A DNA stretch of 64,000 nucleotides from Acidianus sp. HS-5 (GTDB lineage: Archaea > Thermoproteota > Thermoprotei_A > Sulfolobales > Sulfolobaceae): NCBI RefSeq assembly GCF_021655615.1, contig NZ_AP025245.1, forward strand, positions 2,170,001-2,234,000, given 5' to 3'. Positions within the stretch are counted from its first letter, which is position 1, and each line of letters opens with the position of its first letter. Position numbers and translations under genes: made by a program. Positions 28,235-37,193 of the stretch are shown in pieces. The notes under the pieces are model-generated. The model made no database searches, was not told the DNA's origin, and worked only from the letters and a program-made list of their open reading frames with translations.

Positions 28235-29107
28235 TCAGAATTTCCTTATTAGGATTATTCCTGCTGCAATTAAAGCTATTATTCCTGCTGGAATTAGGAA
28301 TTCCTCAGGTTTAATTTCTGTTTGGCCATTATTAGCTGAATTATTAGTAGTTGGAGCATCCATGCCATGAGTGGTTACACTGTCTAGCTTAATGTTAGTA
28401 TTCTTTAATATTACGCATAAAGTAGTATTTCCTTTGGAGTAAATATTCATGAAGTTACTGATTGTAATGTTCTTGTAACTTTCTCCAGTCAAGTATAGCT
28501 TGTAAAATATTCCCTTCTGGAACGTTAATATATTTCCTTCCATTGTTGAGGAGTATGCTGTATTAAAATACTTATTATGTCCTTCAGCTGCTAGGCTTAA
28601 GAAAGCTTTGAAAGAGTCCAAAGTGTAAGTCTTATTATTAAATACTGTTTTTTCAGTCCCGTTAGGTTGATAATTTACCTTGTAATTAATAGTTATGTTG
28701 AATACTTTTAATTCTTTGCTTATATTTAATGTAATGTTCAATAATCTACTTATGTTGAATATTGTTATTTCCTTAACTAATGGGAATTTTGTAGTAAAAT
28801 TGAAGGTGTGGTGAATTGTCATATTGTTCACTGACATCATGAAGGGTGAAGAAGAATTAGTATAAATATACCCTGTTATTGTTATTGTATTATTATATTT
28901 GTTTTCGCTTATTTTTGTTGAAGTTATGTTTAAGTTTATTACAGATTCTTTGCATGAACTAGTTAAATATTTCCCTGAATAGTGGGAATGATAGGTTATT
29001 GTGTAGTCTATGAAATACGTGTTAGTTGTTGATGCGATTAAGACTGATGACATTAGGAGGGAAGAAATTAAAACTAGTGTTGTTAGTCCAGCTATTATTT
29101 TACTCAT
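28235..29107 (-). CDS. Secreted membrane-tethered surface protein
   Basis: This 290-residue protein has a signal peptide (about 1-25, LTTLVLISSLLMSSVLIAST), a sequon-rich beta-type extracellular region with long runs of Asn, Thr, Ile and Ser, and a C-terminal membrane helix (IPAGIIALIAAGIILI) ending in RKF. This 'signal peptide, outer domain, C-terminal anchor' plan is common for Sulfolobales substrate-binding or S-layer-associated proteins. It lies 37 bases upstream of the ABC exporter on the same strand and may be co-transcribed with it. No family is recognised. Confidence 0.6.
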   Translation of the reverse strand: MSKIIAGLTTLVLISSLLMSSVLIASTTNTYFIDYTITYHSHYSGKYLTSSCKESVINLNITSTKISENKYNNTITITGYIYTNSSSPFMMSVNNMTIHHTFNFTTKFPLVKEITIFNISRLLNITLNISKELKVFNITINYKVNYQPNGTEKTVFNNKTYTLDSFKAFLSLAAEGHNKYFNTAYSSTMEGNILTFQKGIFYKLYLTGESYKNITISNFMNIYSKGNTTLCVILKNTNIKLDSVTTHGMDAPTTNNSANNGQTEIKPEEFLIPAGIIALIAAGIILIRKF

Positions 29108-29270
29108 AATTTGAATTATCTACCACGTATTAAAATACCTTTTTACAAAAGTTTTTATCCTTTCTACTCAAAAATTGTCAAATTAACGCTTTAAATTCAT
29201 TTTTACGTTTTTATTAGACTTAGTATGTAGCTAAAAAAGATATAAAAGTAACCTTTGCTCTTTATTAATT

Positions 29271-30554
29271 ATGATCGTTAGATACGATCTCCCGCAGGAC
29301 AAAATACCAACAACTTGGTATAATATTTTACCAGATTTACCGGAATCGTTACCTCCACCAAAGGACGAAACAGGAAAAGCTTTTGAAGTTCTAAAGGAAG
29401 CTTTACCTTCAAAGGTCCTTGAAATAGAATTTTCACAGGAAAGATATATAAAAATTCCTGATGAGGTTCTTGAAAGATACTTGCAAATAGGAAGACCAAC
29501 TCCTATAATAAGGGCTAGAAAACTTGAGGAATACTTCGGTAATGTTGTAAAAATTTACATGAAGATGGAGAGCCATACATATAGTGGATCTCATAAGATT
29601 AACAGCGCTTTAGCCCACGTTTATTACGCAACATTGGATAACGCAAAATTTGTTTCGACAGAAACCGGAGCGGGTCAATGGGGAGCAGCGGTTGCTTTAG
29701 CTGCGGCATTATTCCACGTTAAGGCTCACGTCTTCATGGTTAGGACAAGCTATTTTGCAAAGCCTTATAGGAGGTATTTAATGCAGATGTATGGTGCTGA
29801 TGTTCATCCTTCTCCTTCAGAGTTTACTCCTTATGGTAGGGAAGTTCTTCAGAAGGATTCCAACAATCCTGGATCTCTGGGAATAGCTATTACTGAGGCA
29901 GTAAGATATGCACTTGAAAATGGAGGAAAATATGTCGTTGGAAGTGTAGTAAACTCCGATATTCTGTTTAAGACTATTGCAGGACAGGAGGCAAAAGTCC
30001 AAATGGAGATGATAGGTGAGGATCCAGATTACATTATAGGAGTAGTAGGTGGTGGGTCTAATTACTCTGCATTAGCTTTTCCATTCTTAGGTGAAGAGTT
30101 GCGTTCAGGAAAAGTGAGGAGAAAATACATTGCCTCAGGATCTTTGGAAGTCCCTAAGATGACCAAAGGGGTTTACAAGTATGATTATCCAGATACCGGA
30201 AGAGTGTTACCGGAATTGAAAATGTATACAATAGGTTCTGATTTCATTCCACCGCCAGTTTACGCTGGAGGACTAAGGTATCACGCTGTTGCACCTACAC
30301 TATCTCTTTTGATGAGTAAAGGAATAGTTGAAGCCAGAGATTACGATCAAGAAACTGCGTTTACTTGGGCTAAGTTGTTCTCTCAAATAGAGGGATGGGT
30401 TCCAGCACCAGAAACTAGCCACGCTTTACCGATAATTAAGGAGATTGCAGATGATGCGAAGAAAACTGGAGAGAAGAAGACCATACTGCTTAGTTTTTCT
30501 GGCCATGGATTGTTAGATTTAGCTAACTTTGCTGAAGTTCTAGGTTTTAAGTAA
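29271..30554 (+). CDS. trpB2: Tryptophan synthase beta chain, TrpB2 type
   Basis: This 427-residue PLP enzyme joins indole and serine to make tryptophan, or salvages indole. The PLP lysine is in SHTYSGSHKINSAL (about 107), and the phosphate-binding loop is GVVGGGSNYSALAFP (about 260). TGAGQWGAAVALAAALF and the extended N and C termini (KIPTTWYNILPDLP, HGLLDLANF) mark the TrpB2 class, which is often found outside the trp operon and without a matching TrpA, as here. The gene is monocistronic, with a T-rich terminator after the stop. Confidence 0.93.
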   Translation: MIVRYDLPQDKIPTTWYNILPDLPESLPPPKDETGKAFEVLKEALPSKVLEIEFSQERYIKIPDEVLERYLQIGRPTPIIRARKLEEYFGNVVKIYMKMESHTYSGSHKINSALAHVYYATLDNAKFVSTETGAGQWGAAVALAAALFHVKAHVFMVRTSYFAKPYRRYLMQMYGADVHPSPSEFTPYGREVLQKDSNNPGSLGIAITEAVRYALENGGKYVVGSVVNSDILFKTIAGQEAKVQMEMIGEDPDYIIGVVGGGSNYSALAFPFLGEELRSGKVRRKYIASGSLEVPKMTKGVYKYDYPDTGRVLPELKMYTIGSDFIPPPVYAGGLRYHAVAPTLSLLMSKGIVEARDYDQETAFTWAKLFSQIEGWVPAPETSHALPIIKEIADDAKKTGEKKTILLSFSGHGLLDLANFAEVLGFK

Positions 30555-30799
30555 TTTTTTTACTAAATTTTTATTTATTCTAACATAAGATTTTATAGAA
30601 TAGACATAGCAAAATACCCAATTGTACTTAGTGGATTGGTTCAATTTTTATCCACGCATATGTGAAACTTATTTTCATACTAATATAGATTTTAGGATTT
30701 AATGAAAACTTATGGGCTTAACAACTAAGAATCGAAGTACCCCCCCATAAAGCAATCCAATTGAAAATCTTTATAAACTCTACATAGTCTATATAGACA

Positions 30800-32125
30800 A
30801 TGAATAGAGGAAGGGTTACTAGTATAATAATTATATCAACTTTTTTATTGTTATTAATCATCATATCTTCATTATTGTTAATATCTACTCATAATAACAA
30901 TTCACATAAGATTACGCCTCAAACTCTTACAGTTTATAAAGAATCTTCTCTCCTCCCTTATGATGGTAATACAACAGTTTTTGAAGGAGTTCCTTCTCAC
31001 TTTTATGTAATTCCAGTAAAGACTGGTTTCTTTATCCTTAATATCACTACAGCAATTGTAGTTCCTCCTTCTGTATATCACTGTTTATTGTTAGTAACAA
31101 CTTCAGGTCCCATGAATTTAGCTTCAAGACAGCTCTGTAGTTGTCAAGGGTGTGTGTACGCAATAAACATAACTAATGGTGAGGTAGTCTGGTTTAATAG
31201 GCTTAATAATCAAATTATGACTCAACCTATAGTAGTTAATTGCATAGTAATAGTAGGGCTTGGTAATAACGTCTTTCAAAATTGTCACGTAAGGGGTACT
31301 GGATATAATGCTATAATTGCATTAAATGCTACTGACGGAAAAGTCCTATGGGAATATAAAACGTTAGGAGAAGATATGCCAACTCCTGTTTTCTATAACG
31401 GTAAAATTATTGAAGCTAACGGTAACGGGCAGGTATTTGCACTAAACTTAAGTGGAGGAGTTTGTTGGTCTGATAATATAACTTCCTATGTTAGTATGTC
31501 CTCTCCTCTGCTGGTTGATGGTATAGTTTATTTCGGCAGCGCAAATCCTTACATTTTCTGGGCTGTTAATGCTTCAAACGGGAATATATTATGGTATGTT
31601 AACTTTTCTTCAACTCATACTTCTTTAGGAGGACTGGATGACGCTTCTCCAGCTTACTGTAAAGGGATAGTAGTAAGCGCTTATACTATAAAGAGTTGCA
31701 CTACAATTCAAGAAGTCTTGTTTGCAGTAAATGCTACTACTGGCAAAATTCTGTGGTGTATAAATGAAGGATATGCAGGAGTTCCGCCTAATTTAGAATC
31801 TCCTCCACCACTCATATACGATGGAGTGGTTTATCACGATTCACCAGTAGGTTTACTTTATGCTGTTAACTTAGCAACTGGAAAAGTTCTTTGGACTTTC
31901 CATACTGGTTTCACTGTTGATAATCCAGAGATATACGAGGGCAATGTAATTATACAGAACGCTAGTGGATACCTCTTCGTTATATCTTCTCAAGGTTCTC
32001 TACTTAAAGGTTTACAAACTCCAGTAATGCCTGGAGCAGGAAACATGCTCATAACTTGTAATTCCTTGATATTAGTAGGCGTTAACGGTATAATAGATGC
32101 ATTACCCCTTTACTGTTTGACGTAA
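30800..32125 (+). CDS. PQQ-type beta-propeller protein, membrane-anchored
   Basis: This 441-residue protein has an N-terminal membrane helix (about 8-30) and about seven beta-propeller blades recognisable from the repeated 'NATxGKxLWxxx' motif: NGEVVWFNR, DGKVLWEYK, NGNILWYVN, TGKILWCIN, TGKVLWTFH. It is probably outside the cell. Such domains in archaea bind PQQ or act as scaffolds; no dehydrogenase catalytic residues are evident. Many cysteines suggest disulfides. Its 3' end overlaps the convergent treY by 16 bases. A TATA box (TTTATAAAC) lies 20-30 bases before the start, which suggests leaderless transcription. Confidence 0.75.
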   Translation: MNRGRVTSIIIISTFLLLLIIISSLLLISTHNNNSHKITPQTLTVYKESSLLPYDGNTTVFEGVPSHFYVIPVKTGFFILNITTAIVVPPSVYHCLLLVTTSGPMNLASRQLCSCQGCVYAINITNGEVVWFNRLNNQIMTQPIVVNCIVIVGLGNNVFQNCHVRGTGYNAIIALNATDGKVLWEYKTLGEDMPTPVFYNGKIIEANGNGQVFALNLSGGVCWSDNITSYVSMSSPLLVDGIVYFGSANPYIFWAVNASNGNILWYVNFSSTHTSLGGLDDASPAYCKGIVVSAYTIKSCTTIQEVLFAVNATTGKILWCINEGYAGVPPNLESPPPLIYDGVVYHDSPVGLLYAVNLATGKVLWTFHTGFTVDNPEIYEGNVIIQNASGYLFVISSQGSLLKGLQTPVMPGAGNMLITCNSLILVGVNGIIDALPLYCLT

Positions 32126-34296
32126 ACACCAAAAGGTAGCTCATTTTTTCTAATTACCTCCTCGTGCATTGATGAGTCAATCAAGTTTACGAATTTTCCT
32201 TTTATTTTTACTTCGAAATCTTCAAAAGGGTAAAAGGTTATTATTGTGATTAATCCGTTTCTTTCAAATCCACATCCATTTACTTTCAGCGGATGATAAC
32301 CATTAAATAGATCTTTCCTTTCTTTTCTTAAGTTCAATAACTTCCAAGTAACGTATAGTTTAAGCTTGTGAAACTTCTCTTCCTTAAATAGTTTTATAGG
32401 ATCTTCAGCTTTGATCTCTTTCAACATATCCTTTATTTTTTCAAAATTTACTTTCTTTCTATTATCAGGGTCAACCATTAGGTAAGTTAAAGTTTCATTA
32501 CCTTGGTAGATGTTGGGCAAGCCTGGAGAAGTTAACTTTAGAATTATTTGCTCTATCGAATATATACTGCCTATATTATTTATCTTTTTAAGGAATGGAG
32601 TAAAAGAAGAGAGAAATTCCTCATCCTTTATTGCATTCTTCACAAAATCTATTACTGCATTATCATATTCTTGGTTGGCATTTAACCATGAAGTATTAAT
32701 CTTCTCTTCTCTTATTGCTTTAATCATGTAATTTACTAACCTTTCCTCATATTCCTTAGAATATCCATTCCAAGTGCCTAGTAAAGTCTGGTAAAATCTG
32801 TATTCATCATTCCTAGTAGGGAATCCATTAACCTTGTACTTCTCATTTATCTTACTCCATTCATTTACAGCATTTCTCCATTCCTCAGGAAAATTGCTCA
32901 ATGCATTTAACCTTGCCCTTACGTCTTCGCTGAACTTAGTATCGTGTGTTGACGTATCTGTCATAGTATTTGGCCAGAAGAGTTCCCTTTCTATGTTTCT
33001 TGAGTGGAATTCCTCGCAAGAAATACCGAACTTTAGATCGCTACCAACTTCATTCAGAGAGATCAATACGTTATATCTGTAAAAGAGAGTGTCTTCATAG
33101 CCTTTTGCCATTATCGGGTCTTCAAGTTGTTGTAAGACCATCATCGCTTTCCTTTCATTAACTAAGTCAAGTATGTCGTTATCTGTGCACTCCTTTATTT
33201 CCTCAATATCTTCCCAATCTACTTCGTCCTCGGTAATGTAAGTTCTATAAACGTTAAGACATGACAGGAATTTTACCAAGCTATCCTTGATGTCTTTCCC
33301 AGTAATTTCCTTAATTTTTCTAGATATTCTGTTAACATCACCATAAAAGAGCTGATTTATAACGTCAATCTTTGCTTTTACTTTTTCTTTATTTAAGTTC
33401 ACTTTCTGTCCTATGAATTCCTCGTAAATTTCTTTAAACTTCTCCTCGTTTTTTGCATTAACAAATACTAAGTTAACATCTCTCATAAAATCGTATCCAG
33501 TAGTTCCGTCTATCTTCCAATTTCTCAATTTTTCGCTAGGAGAGAGTATTTTCTCTACGATAATGTATTTATCTCTCATTCTCTCTCTAAGTTCCTCAAG
33601 GTATCTTTTAGGGTTAAGTAAACCGTCTATGTGGTCTATCCTGAGCCCATCAATACAGTCTTTTAGTTCGAAAATCTTCTCGTGATATTCATTGAAAACT
33701 TCTTCATCTTCCTGTCTTATTCCTATTAATCCGTTTACATCAAAAAATCTCCTATAATTTATTTTATCGAATTTCTTCCAATAAACCAACTCATATCTTT
33801 GTTTTTTCAAAAGTTCTTCGAGGTCTTTTCCTTCTCCTTCTAGCGGTAATTTTAACTCCTGATAATCTAGGAATCTCTCTCCGTTCTCTTCCACAATTTT
33901 CACTTTCTCAAGGCTTTTTTCCCCAAGTATTGGTAGAATTATTTTATCCCCTTCAAAGTCGAAGAATTTTCTATACTTCGAGTTGGGATTCTTTAGGAAG
34001 TCTAGTAAGTAAGGATTTTCTAAAGCCATGTGGTTTGGAACTATGTCAACTATTATCTTCATTCCTCTCTTTCTCGCCTCTTTGCAGAGTTCCTTAAACT
34101 TCTCTTCTCCTCCTAGATCTTCGCTTACCTTCTTGAAGTCGTAAACGTCATAGCCGTGGGTACTTCCTTTCCTTGCCTGGAGTATCGGAGATAAGTACAA
34201 CCATTCTACTCCTAAGTCTTGAAGATAATCTAGAATGGAGATAAGGTCGGAGAAGTTGAAATGTTTATTTAACTGAATCCTGTAGCTCAAGTTCAC
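32110..34296 (-). CDS. treY: Maltooligosyltrehalose synthase
   Basis: This 728-residue GH13 enzyme turns the reducing end of maltooligosaccharide into a trehalosyl unit by intramolecular transglucosylation. Family marks are the N-terminal SYRIQLNKHFNFSDL, the STHGYDVYD motif, IVDIVPNHMA (region I), CIDGLRIDHIDGLLNP with the nucleophile Asp (about residue 230), YIIVEKIL with the acid/base Glu, and TDTSTHDTKFSEDVRARL. The C-terminal NIYQGNETL and final beta domain are present. It is coupled to treX by a 4-base overlap. Together with TreX and TreZ it makes trehalose, a stress protectant, from glycogen. Confidence 0.93.
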   Translation of the reverse strand: MNLSYRIQLNKHFNFSDLISILDYLQDLGVEWLYLSPILQARKGSTHGYDVYDFKKVSEDLGGEEKFKELCKEARKRGMKIIVDIVPNHMALENPYLLDFLKNPNSKYRKFFDFEGDKIILPILGEKSLEKVKIVEENGERFLDYQELKLPLEGEGKDLEELLKKQRYELVYWKKFDKINYRRFFDVNGLIGIRQEDEEVFNEYHEKIFELKDCIDGLRIDHIDGLLNPKRYLEELRERMRDKYIIVEKILSPSEKLRNWKIDGTTGYDFMRDVNLVFVNAKNEEKFKEIYEEFIGQKVNLNKEKVKAKIDVINQLFYGDVNRISRKIKEITGKDIKDSLVKFLSCLNVYRTYITEDEVDWEDIEEIKECTDNDILDLVNERKAMMVLQQLEDPIMAKGYEDTLFYRYNVLISLNEVGSDLKFGISCEEFHSRNIERELFWPNTMTDTSTHDTKFSEDVRARLNALSNFPEEWRNAVNEWSKINEKYKVNGFPTRNDEYRFYQTLLGTWNGYSKEYEERLVNYMIKAIREEKINTSWLNANQEYDNAVIDFVKNAIKDEEFLSSFTPFLKKINNIGSIYSIEQIILKLTSPGLPNIYQGNETLTYLMVDPDNRKKVNFEKIKDMLKEIKAEDPIKLFKEEKFHKLKLYVTWKLLNLRKERKDLFNGYHPLKVNGCGFERNGLITIITFYPFEDFEVKIKGKFVNLIDSSMHEEVIRKNELPFGVYVKQ

Positions 34297-36425
34297 ACTC
34301 TCTTGTAAATTACTGTAGTTCTTCCTTCAATTTGAATTTCTTGTTCTGCCTTAACTACCTTTTCTTCTTCTTTTGGTTCTCTTAAGCAACTCCAAGCTAC
34401 TAATTCCCACTTTTCTCCCAATTTAGGAATCTTGAATTTTATACTGCTTGGGCTTCCGTTAAGTATCACAAGGAAAGCGTCGTCTGCAACTCTCTCTCCT
34501 CTTTCATTTATTTCATCCATTGCATCTCCAGATAATACAAAAGCTATCCATTGTGTAGGCGAATTCCAGGTTTTATCGTCTATTTCAGTTCCTGCAGGTG
34601 AAATCCAAGTTAAATCCTTGTAAGGTGAGCCAAAGAGCTTTCTACCTTGGAAGAATTTTTTCCTCCTGAATATTGGGTGAGCTTTTCTGAAGTATATCAT
34701 AGATTTTACGAAATCTCTAAATGCTTTTTTCCTCTCGTCTAAACTCCAGTCATACCAAGATATTTCATTATCCTGACAGAAGGCATTGTTATTTCCTTTC
34801 TGCGTTCTGCTTAGTTCGTCTCCTCCCAACAACATGGGCACTCCTTGGCTTATGAATAAAGTTATCATGAAGTTCCTCTTCTGCTTTTCTCTGCAAGCTA
34901 TTACATTGGGATCTTGGGTTTCTCCTTCAAATCCGCAGTTCCAACTGTAGTTTTCGTCCATTCCGTCCTTATTGTGAAAACCGTTAGCTTCATTGTGCTT
35001 TTGATTATAACTAACTAAGTCCTGCAAAGTAAAGCCGTCGTGGGAGGTTACGTAGTTTATACTCGCAAATGGAGTTCTTCCAGAACCTTGATATAAGTCT
35101 GGGGAACCCATTAATCTATTTGCCAACTCGGAGTAAAGTATCGGCTCTCCTCTCCAGAACCTTCTTATAGTATCCCTATATTTTCCGTTCCATTCAGCCC
35201 ATTGGTAAGGAAAGTTTCCTACTTGGTACCCTCCTTCTCCTACGTCCCAAGGTTCTGCAATTAGTTTTACTCTCGAAAGTACGGGATCTTGCTGTATTGC
35301 TACGAAGAAAGTTGATAACATATTTACGCTGTAGAGTTCTCTAGCTAAGGCAGAAGCTAAGTCGAATCTGAAGCCGTCAACGTGCATTTCTAAAACCCAA
35401 TAACGTAAGCTATCCATTACCATTTGGAGAACTCTGGGATGCCTCAAGTTTAACGTGTTCCCTGTTCCTGTGAAGTCCATGTAGTATCTGGGATTTTGTG
35501 GATTTAACATATAATACGAGGTGTTGTCTATTCCTCTGAAGCTCAAAGTAGGTCCTAAGTGATTTCCTTCTCCAGTGTGGTTATATACTACGTCTATAAT
35601 TACCTCTATTCCTGATGCATGAAGTTCCTTAACCATTTTCTTAAATTCCGTAACTTGTTTTCCTAAGCAGTCGTTAGCATAACCGCAGTCTGGAGCAAAG
35701 TAAGCTATAGGATTGTAACCCCAGTAATTTGTTAATCCTTTGTCTATGAGAAATCTGTCCCTAACAAACTGCTGTACTGGCATTAATTCTACTGATGTTA
35801 TTCCTAAATCCTTGAAGTAGGATATTGCAGATTTTGAAGCTAAACCGAGATATTTTCCCCTTATTCTTTCATCTATGTCTTCTCTTTTTATAGAGAAACC
35901 TTTAACGTGAGTCTCGTAAATTACTGTTTGAGACCAAGGTGTTCTAAGACCTAAAGGCTTATCTTCCTCCCAATCAAATTCGTCGCTTACAACTACCGAT
36001 TTAGGAATAAATGGAGTAGAATCTCTTTCATCAAAGGACATATCTTGGTCTGGGTCACCTATTTTGTAACCAAAGAGCGAGTCATCCCATTTTATGAATC
36101 CTGCAACTGCCTTTGCGTACGGGTCTATTACAGTCTTGTTTTTGTTGAATCTTAATCCTTGTTCAGGCCTATACGGTCCGTCTACCTTATATGCGTAAAG
36201 TTGTCCGGGCATTATCCCTGGGACTAAAACGTGCCAAAGGTCTCCTGTCCTTTCTTTCACTTCAATTACTTCTTTAGGTTCTTTATCGTCAGGGTGAGAG
36301 AAAAGTAATAGTTGTATCGAAGTAGCGTTTTCAGAGAATAATACAAAATTCACACCGTCCCTAGTTAAGGTCACTCCTATTGGATAGGGATATCCTGGTC
36401 TTGTAGGTATTTGCACGAAAGCCAT
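34293..36425 (-). CDS. treX: Glycogen debranching enzyme TreX
   Basis: This 710-residue GH13 isoamylase-type enzyme removes alpha-1,6 branches of glycogen to supply linear chains for TreY and TreZ. An N-terminal CBM48 domain (PGYPYPIGVTLTRDGVNFVLFSENA) is followed by the catalytic barrel: VIIDVVYNHTGEG, HVDGFRFDLASAL with the nucleophile Asp, LIAEPWDVGEGGYQVG with the acid Glu, and NYVTSHDGFTL. It is first in a two-gene operon with treY. The upstream neighbour is a decayed gene and then the divergent treZ, so the tre genes are split between strands. Confidence 0.93.
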   Translation of the reverse strand: MAFVQIPTRPGYPYPIGVTLTRDGVNFVLFSENATSIQLLLFSHPDDKEPKEVIEVKERTGDLWHVLVPGIMPGQLYAYKVDGPYRPEQGLRFNKNKTVIDPYAKAVAGFIKWDDSLFGYKIGDPDQDMSFDERDSTPFIPKSVVVSDEFDWEEDKPLGLRTPWSQTVIYETHVKGFSIKREDIDERIRGKYLGLASKSAISYFKDLGITSVELMPVQQFVRDRFLIDKGLTNYWGYNPIAYFAPDCGYANDCLGKQVTEFKKMVKELHASGIEVIIDVVYNHTGEGNHLGPTLSFRGIDNTSYYMLNPQNPRYYMDFTGTGNTLNLRHPRVLQMVMDSLRYWVLEMHVDGFRFDLASALARELYSVNMLSTFFVAIQQDPVLSRVKLIAEPWDVGEGGYQVGNFPYQWAEWNGKYRDTIRRFWRGEPILYSELANRLMGSPDLYQGSGRTPFASINYVTSHDGFTLQDLVSYNQKHNEANGFHNKDGMDENYSWNCGFEGETQDPNVIACREKQKRNFMITLFISQGVPMLLGGDELSRTQKGNNNAFCQDNEISWYDWSLDERKKAFRDFVKSMIYFRKAHPIFRRKKFFQGRKLFGSPYKDLTWISPAGTEIDDKTWNSPTQWIAFVLSGDAMDEINERGERVADDAFLVILNGSPSSIKFKIPKLGEKWELVAWSCLREPKEEEKVVKAEQEIQIEGRTTVIYKRV

Positions 36426-36449
36426 AGTAGTATATAATATAGACAGAAA

Positions 36450-37110
36450 TTAAACTTGGCTTAGTGTTTGGACTATTGATTCCAGAGTATAACAGTCAAT
36501 ATAGAATTTTTTAATTCCTTTCTTGAACTTTCCATCAAGGATTATATTATAGTTCTTTGCTAAAGAAGTAGAAGAGCAGTCTACAAGCAAAAGTCCTTTC
36601 TTATGTATTTTTCCTTTTAATGATAAAAATTTGATATTGGAGAGGGTATATAAATCTTAAACCCATTAGCGTATCTGCCTATTATACTTTTTACGTTATT
36701 TATGTTAAGGTTGTAGTCCTTAATTCTATCATCTAATGCGTCAATTAGTATAGTAAGTGATGAATTCTGTGGAATGAGTAATTTGTTAAGCAACACGGGA
36801 ATTAGGAAATAGAGTACTACGTATTCTTTTTTTGTTATACCTTTTCCTTTATCTGAATATACAATTGTAAGAGATGAGTTAAATTCCTTCTTATTTTTTA
36901 TGTACTTTTCTAGTAAGGAGATGTTCTCTTCAAACTTATCGTTACAATGAAAATTTATGGGAAAATCTTCCAGTTCTGATGGAGAAGATGTGAGAAGTGT
37001 TGAGATAATAATAGAATCTCCCTTATAAGCCTCATCTACGTAGAGGTAGTATGAATTCGCCCATGAAAGAAAGAGAAATAAAAGAAAAATTTTCCCAATC
37101 GGGTTCTCAT
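36450..37110 (-). pseudogene. Frameshifted gene between treX and treZ
   Basis: A coding sequence can be followed on the minus strand only by changing frame twice. MRTRLGK starts at 37110. The open frame then continues as IFLLFLFLSWANSYYLYVDEAYKGDS and onward to IYIPSPISN, with no ATG, GTG or TTG near its beginning, and stops at 36617. Its C terminus (LKGKIHKKGLLLVDCSS to YTLESIVQTLSQV) is in a third frame ending at 36450. Each shift equals one base lost from a homopolymer (A-run at about 37090-37093, T-run at about 36625-36629). The repaired product is about 220 residues. YYLYVDEA near the start loosely recalls DUF3800 proteins; a signal-peptide reading is also possible. This explains most of the 768-base gap. 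Confidence 0.6.
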
Positions 37111-37193
37111 GGGATCACACATTATTTTTAGTAGTTCCTGTTAACTTTCTTTCTTCTTTAAACTTATAATAAGCTTTTCTCTAAGGAAATCAT

